NCBI GenBank assembly: GCA_937911045.1
Contig: CALEPX010000087.1
Span: 1 to 64,000 of the forward strand
Reading direction: 5' to 3'
DNA from: an uncultured Fretibacterium sp.
GTDB lineage: Bacteria; Synergistota; Synergistia; Synergistales; Aminobacteriaceae
DNA length: 64,000 nt
The position numbers and the translations under genes are program-made. This document shows, one piece after another, positions 44,598-52,372 of this stretch. Every line of letters begins with the position of its first letter. The first letter of the stretch is position 1. The notes beneath the pieces were generated by a model that did not search any database, was not told where the DNA came from, and saw only the letters and a program-made list of their open reading frames with translations.

Positions 44598-45854
44598 TTA
44601 TACCGGCTGAATATCGACTATTATTTCCCGCAAATCCGGCATCGCTTTAATCTGAGCGGCTTTGATTTTCACTTCATTCATTTCACCGGGTCTGGCATAG
44701 CGTAATCGCTGCGTGTAAAATTCCGGCGTTGTGAAAACTTTGCAAGCTTGTTCAATCGGTCTCGTTACGCGCATAAAAATCGTCGTGTCAGATTCTCCCG
44801 TGACAAATTGCGGTGAAAATAATCTGACGTTCTCGCCGCCTTTAACCGGAATCCTGCGAATATCCCCGGAAATTTCTCCGGCTGCATAACGAGCTGCGTT
44901 TGTTCCGGCTATTAAGCCTTCATCGCTGACGTTATCGACCAGATCATACACTATTACGACATTGCCTGCCGCGAAAATTGCCGGATTACTCGTCTGCAAC
45001 AAATCATTCACGACCGGACCGCCCGTAACTTTATGAATTTCTACACCAGCCATGCGTGATAATTCGTTCTCAGGAATCAATCCGATTGCAAGCAAAAGCG
45101 TGTCACATGCGACGAATCTTTCCGTGGATTTTATCGGAGCTTTATTCGCGTCAACTTTCGCAACTGTAACGCCTTCGAGACGATCTTTGCCGTGAATTTT
45201 CGTGACCGTAGTTTCCAGATGAAACGGAATGCCGTAATCGTCCAGACACTGAGCGATATTTCTACGCAAGCCGCCCGGCCATGACATCACTTCATAAACT
45301 CCCTCGACTTCCGCGCCCTCCCAGATCATTCGACGCGCCATTATCAAGCCAATATCGCCCGAACCCAAAATTACCGCACGTTTTCCGGGCATGTAGCCTT
45401 CCATGTTTACGAATCTCTGAGCAGTTCCAGCCGTGTAAATTCCAGCAGGTCTAGTTCCCGGGATTCGAATCGCACCCAACGGACGCTCACGACAGCCCAT
45501 AGTCAGCACAATCGCTTTCGGATTCAAGCATTCGATCCCTCGTTCTCGATTCATCGTCCAAACCTGATTCGAGTTTTTGTCAATCTGGAATACCATTGTG
45601 TTCGTGCGAAATTCTACGCCGGTTTCATGAGCCTGTTGAATAAATCTGTGCATGTATTCAGGTCCGGTCAATTCCTCGCGAAAAGTTCTAAGACCAAAGC
45701 CCGGGTGAATACACTGTTGCAAAATTCCGCCCAAATCCCAATCGCGTTCAAGTATTACTACATGTTCAGCACCTTGTTTTCTCGCGCCGATTCCTGCAGC
45801 AACTCCAGCAGGCCCAGCACCGATAATTAACACGTCAATATTATTATTAAGCAT
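44598..45854 (-). CDS. NAD(FAD)-dependent oxidoreductase of the glycerol module
   Basis: This 418-residue flavoprotein has two Rossmann folds, DVLIIGAGPAGVAAGIGA at the N-terminus (FAD) and KRAVILGSGDIGLIMARRM in the middle (NAD(P)H), plus the FAD-closing AIFAAGNVVIVYD. The redox CxxC of thioredoxin-reductase relatives is absent (MGCRERP region only). It corresponds to the GlpB-like partner of the dehydrogenase upstream, whose end it overlaps by eight bases. It probably passes electrons from glycerol-3-phosphate oxidation. Confidence 0.88.
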   Translation of the reverse strand: MLNNNIDVLIIGAGPAGVAAGIGARKQGAEHVVILERDWDLGGILQQCIHPGFGLRTFREELTGPEYMHRFIQQAHETGVEFRTNTMVFQIDKNSNQVWTMNRERGIECLNPKAIVLTMGCRERPLGAIRIPGTRPAGIYTAGTAQRFVNMEGYMPGKRAVILGSGDIGLIMARRMIWEGAEVEGVYEVMSWPGGLRRNIAQCLDDYGIPFHLETTVTKIHGKDRLEGVTVAKVDANKAPIKSTERFVACDTLLLAIGLIPENELSRMAGVEIHKVTGGPVVNDLLQTSNPAIFAAGNVVIVYDLVDNVSDEGLIAGTNAARYAAGEISGDIRRIPVKGGENVRLFSPQFVTGESDTTIFMRVTRPIEQACKVFTTPEFYTQRLRYARPGEMNEVKIKAAQIKAMPDLREIIVDIQPV

Positions 45855-47337
45855 TGAGCCTCGCCTCCTGTTTATTATTCAGCAAAAATTCCTTCGTTTT
45901 GCCGACTAATAATCTCGAATCGCCACCGTGACGTGTGATCGCATCTAATGGCACACCCAATTCTCGCGACAAAATTTCCGCAACTCTTGGGCAACAAAAT
46001 CCGCCCTGACAACGACCAGTCCCCGCACGCGTCAGCATTTTCACAGCCGTTACAGTTCTTGCGCCGCGCCTGATAGCCTCGATTACCTGACCTTCAGTTA
46101 CAGTTTCGCAGCGACAAACGATTTGCGCATAAGCCGGATCAGATTTTGCGAGTTCCTTTCGTTCGTCCATGCTCGAATACAAGAATCTGGGAATATTCCT
46201 GCGTTCGGGAACAAATTTCTCGTTCGGAATGAATTTGAGCTTATCACCGAAATTTTCACGCAGCAAATCAGCAACATAAACCGCAATCGCCGGAGCAGAA
46301 GTGAATCCCGGAGATTTTATGCCGGCAACGTTCACGAATCCGCGCGGATTTTCGAGAGCCTTAATCATGAAATCGCCCGTATCTGTATTAGCTCGAACTC
46401 CTGCAAAAGTCGTAATATTCAAGTTCACCGGAAAATTCGGGACTAATCGTCTAGCACCATTCAGAACTTCCGCGAGACCTTCAGGTGTTGTCGAATTATC
46501 TTCTGGATCGTCCTGTTCTGTAGCAGTCGGTCCGGATAATAAATTACCCTCGGCTGTCTGAGCGACTGTGATTCCTTTGCCGGCTTTCGATGGACACGAG
46601 AACATGAAGCTGTGAATGAATCCCTGAGTAGTCCTGTCCAGCAGGAAATATTCGCCCTTCGTCGGGATAATTCTGAAACTCGTATCGCCTGCCCATTCCG
46701 AAATTTCTCCCGAATGAACTCCCGCAGCATTTATCAAGACCGGGGCTTCGAAAATTCCGCGATTAGTATTTACGCCTTTAATATCTCCGCTGGGTTCGAA
46801 AATTAATCCTGTAACGAGCGTTTCGAGAAATAATTCCGCACCGTTAGTCTGAGCATTCTCGATGAAAGCAGCAACAGCTTCGAAATTATTAATTATGCCA
46901 GCCTCAGGTGACCATAGAGCCGCGATGATTTCTTTTGAAGCGTTTGGTTCACGTTCGCGCAATTTGTCGCCGGAGATTATTTCCAAGCCCGGAGCACCGT
47001 TAGCGTTTCCCTGAGCGAGCAGTTTCTCAAGATGCAATTTCTCCTCGTCACTGAACGCGCAGACATACGAGCCGCATTCGTCCAAGTGAATATCTAATTC
47101 GTCTTTGAGTTTGTGCCATAATTTATTTCCAGGGACGCAGAATTTCGCTTTTACAGTTCCGGGTTTGTCATCGAATCCGCCGTGAATCATTGAGCTGTTC
47201 GCACGACTTGCACCCGACGGAAGTTCTGAAGCTTTATCGAGTACTGCAATTTTGAGCTTGTATCGTGACAATTCGCGCGCAATTCCCGAGCCGATTACCC
47301 CAGCTCCGATTATTATCACGTCGTATTTTTTCGCCAT
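45847..47337 (-). CDS. FAD-dependent glycerol-3-phosphate dehydrogenase, GlpA type with BFD-like domain
   Basis: This 496-residue enzyme has the DAO fold: DVIIIGAGVIGSGIAREL at the N-terminus, SSMIHGGFDDKPG, ALWSPEAGIINN and GVRANTDTGDFMI near the C-terminus of the DAO part. A BFD-type [2Fe-2S] domain follows at ~400-465: VCRCETVTEGQVIEAIRRGARTVTAVKMLTRAGTGRCQGGFCCP with four Cys. This matches the GlpA subunit of anaerobic GlpABC and the widespread GlpO-like proteins. With GlpK, GlpF and the two downstream genes it oxidises glycerol-3-phosphate to dihydroxyacetone phosphate. Confidence 0.9.
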   Translation of the reverse strand: MAKKYDVIIIGAGVIGSGIARELSRYKLKIAVLDKASELPSGASRANSSMIHGGFDDKPGTVKAKFCVPGNKLWHKLKDELDIHLDECGSYVCAFSDEEKLHLEKLLAQGNANGAPGLEIISGDKLREREPNASKEIIAALWSPEAGIINNFEAVAAFIENAQTNGAELFLETLVTGLIFEPSGDIKGVNTNRGIFEAPVLINAAGVHSGEISEWAGDTSFRIIPTKGEYFLLDRTTQGFIHSFMFSCPSKAGKGITVAQTAEGNLLSGPTATEQDDPEDNSTTPEGLAEVLNGARRLVPNFPVNLNITTFAGVRANTDTGDFMIKALENPRGFVNVAGIKSPGFTSAPAIAVYVADLLRENFGDKLKFIPNEKFVPERRNIPRFLYSSMDERKELAKSDPAYAQIVCRCETVTEGQVIEAIRRGARTVTAVKMLTRAGTGRCQGGFCCPRVAEILSRELGVPLDAITRHGGDSRLLVGKTKEFLLNNKQEARLNA

Positions 47338-47353
47338 GAGTTTACCCCCTTCA

Positions 47354-47387
47354 GATAAAAATAACCCCCCTGCGCTGTATCAGGGGG
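47354..47387 (-). terminator. Terminator between glpK and the dehydrogenase
   Basis: On the minus strand CCCCCTG (47387-47381) and CAGGGGG (47372-47366) form a perfect seven-base stem, then TTATTTTTATC. It lies 17 bases before the dehydrogenase start codon. It probably sets a lower level for the downstream genes relative to glpK. Confidence 0.75.
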
Positions 47388-47407
47388 ATAAAAAGCTAAA
47401 TAACTTA

Positions 47408-49129
47408 CTAATCCGTCCAGCCCTTTGCCTTTTCGATAGCTTTCTTCCAGCCGTCGTAATTCTTCTCGCGTTCCTGAACTGATGACTCGCACTTGAACAC
47501 GCGATCGACCGCCCAATTTGCGCGAATATCGCTCTCGTCCTTCCAGAATCCGACAGCAAGTCCGGCAGCATATGACGCTCCAAGAGCCGTTGTCTCATTC
47601 ACGACCGGTCTGACAACTTCCGTGCCGAGAATATCCGCCTGAAGCTGCATCAGCAAATTATTCACGACCGCACCGCCATCGACTTTCAGAGCCGTTAATT
47701 TCTTGCCGGAATCTTTTTCCATTGCTTCGATAACGTCGCGTGTCTGGTAGCAAAGACTCTCAAGAGTTGCCCTGATAAAATGCTCTTTCCTGACATAGCG
47801 TGTTAAGCCAACGATTGCGCCTCTCGCAGTCATGTCCCAGTAAGGCGCGAATAATCCGGAGAATGCCGGCACGAAATATATTCCTGCTGAATCCTTGACT
47901 TTGCCCGCGAAATATTCAGTCACAGGAGCGTCGTCAACAAGTTTCAGATTATCACGCAGCCACTGAATCGCAGCACCAGCGATCGCTATTGAGCCTTCCA
48001 GAGCGTAATAGCATTTGCCCTCTTCGCGCGAATAAAACGCTGTTGTCAATAATCCGTTTGTTGACGGGATTGGCTTGTCACCGATATTCATGAGCATGAA
48101 GCAGCCGGTTCCGTAAGTGTTTTTCGCTTCACCCTCACTCAAGCAAGCCTGTCCGAATAACGCGGCCTGCTGATCTCCCAAGTCTCCAGCGACAGGAATT
48201 TCGCCGCCGAACGGACCGGATTTCACAGTATTGCCGTAAACAAAACTTGAGGGCTTAATCTCAGGCAGCATTGACTCCGGAATCTTCAGGAAATCGAGCA
48301 TCTCTTTGTCCCATTTGAGCGTCTCGATATTCATGAGCAGCGTTCTCGAAGCGTTTGAAACGTCCGTAACATGAACGCCGCCATTAACTCCGCCGGTTAA
48401 ATTCCAGATCAGCCAAGTATCAGTGTTGCCGAATAATAACTCGCCACGTTCAGCTTTTTCGCGCGCGCCGGGTACATTGTCGAGAATCCAGCGAATTTTC
48501 GTGCCTGAGAAATACGGGTTGATTAATAATCCGGTGATTTTCTTGACTTTGCCTTCGCCTTTTTGATTCTGTTCCCAGCCCGGGGTTTTGAGCCATTCAG
48601 TGCAGAAATCCTGAGTTCTCGTGCATTGCCAGACTATAGCGTTATAAATCGGTTTGCCAGTAGCTTTTTCCCAAACAACTGTAGTCTCACGCTGATTCGT
48701 AATTCCTACAGCAGCAATTTCATCAGCAGTTGCGCCGGTTTTTTCGAGTACGCCGCGGATTACGTCCTGAGTTCGTGACCAGATTTCCATCGCGTTATGC
48801 TCGACCCAGCCCGGGTTCGGGAAAATCTGCTCATGTTCCATTTGATGCGACGCGACCGGTCTGCCATCTTTCGCGAATAACATGCAGCGAGTACTTGTCG
48901 TTCCCTGATCAATAGCAGCTACGTATTTTTTCCCTGACATATCATACATAGTCGAAAATGAAGCCTCCTTTGTATTTGCAATTTCTGCTTGTGAGTTAAT
49001 TTCAGGTGTTGATGTGTTCGTGTTTGATTCGCTTGATATTTTTGTCACGTCAGAACCAGAACCAGTTCCAGTTCCAGATTCAGATTCTGGCGCAACGGTT
49101 TTCTTGCCTGAAAATAATTTGAAAAACAT
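47408..49129 (-). CDS. glpK: Glycerol kinase, with a low-complexity N-terminal extension
   Basis: GlpK phosphorylates glycerol; the FGGY motifs are complete: KYVAAIDQGTTSTRCMLF, VGITNQRETTVVWE, SNASRTLLMNIETLKWD, LGDQQAALFGQ, NTYGTGCFMLMN and DGGAVVNNLLMQ. The long frame (573 aa from ATG 49129, GGAG nine bases before) has ~60 extra Ser/Glu/Thr/Gly-rich residues ahead of the usual start. A second start, ATG 48949, follows AAAGGAGG and begins MYDMSGKKYVAA, giving a normal 513-residue kinase. I think the short form is the main product; both starts may be used. It is between glpF and the dehydrogenase. Confidence 0.93.
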   Translation of the reverse strand: MFFKLFSGKKTVAPESESGTGTGSGSDVTKISSESNTNTSTPEINSQAEIANTKEASFSTMYDMSGKKYVAAIDQGTTSTRCMLFAKDGRPVASHQMEHEQIFPNPGWVEHNAMEIWSRTQDVIRGVLEKTGATADEIAAVGITNQRETTVVWEKATGKPIYNAIVWQCTRTQDFCTEWLKTPGWEQNQKGEGKVKKITGLLINPYFSGTKIRWILDNVPGAREKAERGELLFGNTDTWLIWNLTGGVNGGVHVTDVSNASRTLLMNIETLKWDKEMLDFLKIPESMLPEIKPSSFVYGNTVKSGPFGGEIPVAGDLGDQQAALFGQACLSEGEAKNTYGTGCFMLMNIGDKPIPSTNGLLTTAFYSREEGKCYYALEGSIAIAGAAIQWLRDNLKLVDDAPVTEYFAGKVKDSAGIYFVPAFSGLFAPYWDMTARGAIVGLTRYVRKEHFIRATLESLCYQTRDVIEAMEKDSGKKLTALKVDGGAVVNNLLMQLQADILGTEVVRPVVNETTALGASYAAGLAVGFWKDESDIRANWAVDRVFKCESSVQEREKNYDGWKKAIEKAKGWTD

Positions 49130-49179
49130 GTTTCATTTCTCCAGTTAAAAATTCTAATTCCGCGAGGGGCGTTAATTTG

Positions 49180-49908
49180 CTACATGATTCCTACAGCGTG
49201 ACAGAATACGTAAGCCACAACTGCTCCGACCAACGGACCAATTACAGGTACCCACGAATAACCCCAATCTGAGTCGCGTTTCCCCGGAATAGGCAGAACG
49301 AAATGCGCGATTCTTGGGCTTAAATCTCTGGCTGGATTCAATGCGTAACCTGTCGGACCGCCAAGAGCTGCTCCAAGTCCGTAGATAATTCCTACGACAA
49401 AGAACGTGCCAAGTCCAGGAGTTGTCAAGCCAACGCCTTTCGAGAACACGCACATGATCAACGTAACCAGGAAGAACGTGGCAATAGCTTCAGTTATGAA
49501 ATTGCACGGAAGATTTCTGTTGCCAGGAGCTGTGCAGAATACGCCGAGCTGAGAATCAGGATCTGAACCCTTCCAGTGATTGAGATATGCCAGCCACACA
49601 ACTACGCCACCGCAAAATCCACCGACCATCTGCGCAATGATAACTCCGAAAGCCTCGCCCCATGATCCGTAAACACCCGCAAGTGTCTTCGCAACTGTCA
49701 CAACCGGATTCAAATCAGCCTGTGTAGAACCAAGAGCGTTCGCAGCAAATACGCCTAAACCGACTGCCCATGCCCAGCCCCAACAAATATGAACCCAATT
49801 AGAACCGTTCGCTTTTGAATCTTTAAGAACGAGATTCGCAACGTTACCATCACCGAAAACTACGAGAACTAATGTCCCAAAAAATTCACCTAATACAGGT
49901 CCTGTCAT
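49180..49908 (-). CDS. glpF: Aquaglyceroporin, glycerol facilitator
   Basis: This 242-residue MIP channel has six helices and two half-helix loops. The second loop is intact as GYALNPARDLSPR with the GlpF-like Asp after NPAR, marking a glycerol channel. The first loop reads ADLNPVVTVA, so NPA is replaced by NPV; such changes are known in MIP proteins and may alter selectivity. It is the first gene of the glycerol module, 50 bases before glpK on the same strand. Confidence 0.93.
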   Translation of the reverse strand: MTGPVLGEFFGTLVLVVFGDGNVANLVLKDSKANGSNWVHICWGWAWAVGLGVFAANALGSTQADLNPVVTVAKTLAGVYGSWGEAFGVIIAQMVGGFCGGVVVWLAYLNHWKGSDPDSQLGVFCTAPGNRNLPCNFITEAIATFFLVTLIMCVFSKGVGLTTPGLGTFFVVGIIYGLGAALGGPTGYALNPARDLSPRIAHFVLPIPGKRDSDWGYSWVPVIGPLVGAVVAYVFCHAVGIM

Positions 49909-50072
49909 AATCTAAAGATCTCCTCTCAGATTTATAATATTAACTTGCGAAAATCACGGCCGGCAAAAATCCCAAACCAGACAGATCCCCCTCGCGAAAA
50001 ATTTCACATAATCTGCCGTTACTCAGCTCGGAAAATTTGACAAGCACGCTGATAATCCCACCTGAGAAAATT

Positions 50073-50402
50073 TTAATTCATGAGCTTTTCCCGTGTATCA
50101 GAATTTTTGCGGTTTATTGCTTTCGTGAAAACATGATTATCATGATTATTATTCTTCGCGACATTCTTCAAGCACAGCCAGCCTTGCCAAATTCCAAACG
50201 CAGCCACAATTATCATCGCAGCAATAGATATTAACTTTCCCCAGGCGTTACGAAGCAAATAATTCATCAGCCACACACTCAAAAATCCGTAACCAGCGAC
50301 AACGATCCCAGCAGAAATTACTCGTCCTGCAAATATCGCGTCCTTCAGATTAAATTTGCTAAATTTGCTAAAATTGCGCATTTTCATAATCATCACTTCC
50401 AA
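50073..50402 (-). CDS. Small membrane protein, possible AtpZ-like
   Basis: This 109-residue protein has two helices at ~28-48 (VISAGIVVAGYGFLSVWLMN) and ~55-78, then a charged, Asn/Lys-rich tail. The first 20 residues contain a Lys-Phe repeat (FSKFSKFNLK). The pattern of two helices around a short polar turn resembles AtpZ/AtpI-like proteins near F-ATPase operons, but no ATP synthase gene is here, so the assignment is weak. It lies four bases after the rsmG stop on the same strand. Confidence 0.5.
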   Translation of the reverse strand: MEVMIMKMRNFSKFSKFNLKDAIFAGRVISAGIVVAGYGFLSVWLMNYLLRNAWGKLISIAAMIIVAAFGIWQGWLCLKNVAKNNNHDNHVFTKAINRKNSDTREKLMN

Positions 50403-50406
50403 ATTA

Positions 50407-51039
50407 TCACTCCCAAAATTTTTTCGAACTTGCCAGACCAGCTCTTCTCGGGAAAATTTTCGCGCACGGCATGATCTTCCGCCACGTCACGATGCACTTG
50501 TTACTTTCATAAAAATTTATCTCCGGAGCTTTCACGCCCAATTTGTGCCAGTTATTGCCGACTTCATGAATTTCAGAATCAACTTTCTCACCTTTGAACG
50601 TCAGCAATAATCCGTGAACTTTCACCAACGGAGCTAATAATTCCGCCGTAACTCCTGCACTCGCGACTGCCTTGGCTGCGGCGAAATCAAATTCTTCCCG
50701 ATGAACCTTCGCAAAATCCTCGCTTCTAGCACAAATTATCTCAACGTTCGAAATTTCCAGTGATTCCGCAATTTCACGAATCGCGTCACATTTTTTCGCA
50801 ATGCTGTCCAAGAGCGTAATCTTCAAATCCGGTCGATAAACTGCCCAGACGATCCCCGGCAAGCCTCCGCCAGTTCCAACGTCAATCGCACTTCCGGATT
50901 CCGGCAAAAACTTCAGGGAATTTTCACAATCACGAATCTGCAACTCGTAAATTTCCCGCGCTCCACGAGTTCCCGTTAATCTCGCAACTTTGCACGCGTC
51001 AAGTAATTCAGCGTACTTGAACAACACGTCATTTATCAT
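50407..51039 (-). CDS. rsmG: 16S rRNA (guanine527-N7)-methyltransferase
   Basis: This 210-residue SAM-dependent methyltransferase modifies G527 in 16S rRNA. The SAM motif AIDVGTGGGLPGIV and motif II LLDSIAKKCDAIREIA fit GidB/RsmG. LTGTRGAREIYELQIRDC replaces the usual LT(A/G)...E.....H.LDS, and the C-terminus EINFYESNKCIVTWRK is typical. It is slightly short. ATG 51039 overlaps the lysA stop by four bases. Confidence 0.92.
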   Translation of the reverse strand: MINDVLFKYAELLDACKVARLTGTRGAREIYELQIRDCENSLKFLPESGSAIDVGTGGGLPGIVWAVYRPDLKITLLDSIAKKCDAIREIAESLEISNVEIICARSEDFAKVHREEFDFAAAKAVASAGVTAELLAPLVKVHGLLLTFKGEKVDSEIHEVGNNWHKLGVKAPEINFYESNKCIVTWRKIMPCAKIFPRRAGLASSKKFWE

Positions 51040-52322
51040 AAATCGCAGCTCAACAAGTCCTCAAGATTCTGACGACGCACGACTAATTTCGCATCGCCGT
51101 TTTTCACGAACACAACTGCAGGTCTCATTAACCTGTTATAATTGCTCGCCATGCTGAACGTGTAAGCTCCGGAATTATACAGCGCGATTAAATCCCCGCG
51201 TTTGACTTTGGGCAGCTTCACGTTATCGATCAAAATATCTCCGGATTCGCAGCACTTGCCTACAATCGAAACTTTCGCGTTATTTTCCGGCACGTAAATT
51301 TCCCCGTAAGGATTCTCAATCGCAACAGCTTCGTATTCTGCGTTATACAGCGCGTATCTGGGATTATCAGCCATTCCGCCATCAACAGCTATGTACGTGA
51401 CTTCGGGTAATTCTTTCACAACTTCAACTCTGTAAATCGTTATCCCGGCTTCAGAAACAAACCAGCGTCCCGGTTCGATAATTGCTTTTGGTCTGGTGAG
51501 ATTTCGTGACTTGCATTCGGATTCCAGAAGCTGCATCATCGGGTCAGTGAATTTCTCGACCGGAACATGCGGCAATTTCGGATTTATCACAGCTCCGAAT
51601 CCGCCTCCAAGATTCAATTCGCGAACGTCAAGAGCAAATTCCCGTTTCAAAATCGCGATTAATTCCACGATTCGCTTCAGGCTCATCAAGTGATCTTCAG
51701 GATCAAACAGCTGCGAGCCAACATGAAAATGCAAACCCATCAAGTCAATATTCGCGTTCGAAATCGCTTTCTGAACAACTCTGCGCAACATGCCATGCGC
51801 CGCGTCAAGTTCCAGCGGGAAGCCGAATTTGCTGTCAGTCGAACCCGTCGCAATATAACTATGCGTGTGAGCGTCAACCCCCGGAGCAATCCGCAGTAAT
51901 ATTCTCGCATTCTTGTGCAATTTTCCGGCAATATTCGCGATTAAATCCAGTTCATCTTCTGAGTCCACGATTATTCGCCCGATTCCAAGATCCAACACCT
52001 GAAATATTTCCTCGGAACTTTTCGCGTTACCGTGAAATTCGATTCGTTCAGCAGGAAATCCTACGCTAAGAGCCGTGTGCATTTCACCGAGTGAGATCGC
52101 GTCAATTCCCAAACCTTCGTCTTTAATTACGCGCGAGACTGCCTTCGTCGAAAAAGCTTTACTCGCATAACAAGCCGCGACATTATCCCAACGCGCCAGA
52201 AATTTTTCGCGAATCTCAGCACAACGCGCACGAATAATCGCCTCGTCATAAACATACAACGGTGTCCCGAATTTTTCCGCGAGTTCTTTGCAGTCAACGC
52301 CGCCCCATGCAAAATTTGTGTT
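51036..52322 (-). CDS. lysA: Diaminopimelate decarboxylase
   Basis: This ~428-residue PLP enzyme makes lysine from meso-diaminopimelate. Motifs are ACYASKAFSTKAV (PLP-binding Lys; most family members have YA.KAN), GLHFHVGSQ, LNLGGGFG, EPGRWFV and CCESGDIL with the catalytic Cys. I start at TTG 52322 (NTNFAWGGVD), ten bases after AAGGAG. The frame extends to 52355 but without a ribosome site. It is divergent from the GTPase gene and precedes rsmG. Confidence 0.93.
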   Translation of the reverse strand, partial: NTNFAWGGVDCKELAEKFGTPLYVYDEAIIRARCAEIREKFLARWDNVAACYASKAFSTKAVSRVIKDEGLGIDAISLGEMHTALSVGFPAERIEFHGNAKSSEEIFQVLDLGIGRIIVDSEDELDLIANIAGKLHKNARILLRIAPGVDAHTHSYIATGSTDSKFGFPLELDAAHGMLRRVVQKAISNANIDLMGLHFHVGSQLFDPEDHLMSLKRIVELIAILKREFALDVRELNLGGGFGAVINPKLPHVPVEKFTDPMMQLLESECKSRNLTRPKAIIEPGRWFVSEAGITIYRVEVVKELPEVTYIAVDGGMADNPRYALYNAEYEAVAIENPYGEIYVPENNAKVSIVGKCCESGDILIDNVKLPKVKRGDLIALYNSGAYTFSMASNYNRLMRPAVVFVKNGDAKLVVRRQNLEDLLSCDL

Positions 52323-52372
52323 CAAAATTACAACGCTCCTTAAAATATAAATCACATGCTATTATTATATAC

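Noticed and set aside
45450..45490. tRNA-like GGGATTCGAATCG sequence
   Set aside because: It lies inside the NAD(FAD) oxidoreductase frame, and no acceptor or anticodon stem can be formed around it.
50073..50402. ATP synthase operon start
   Set aside because: Only a weak AtpZ-like pattern; no other ATP synthase gene is adjacent, so it is left as a small membrane protein.
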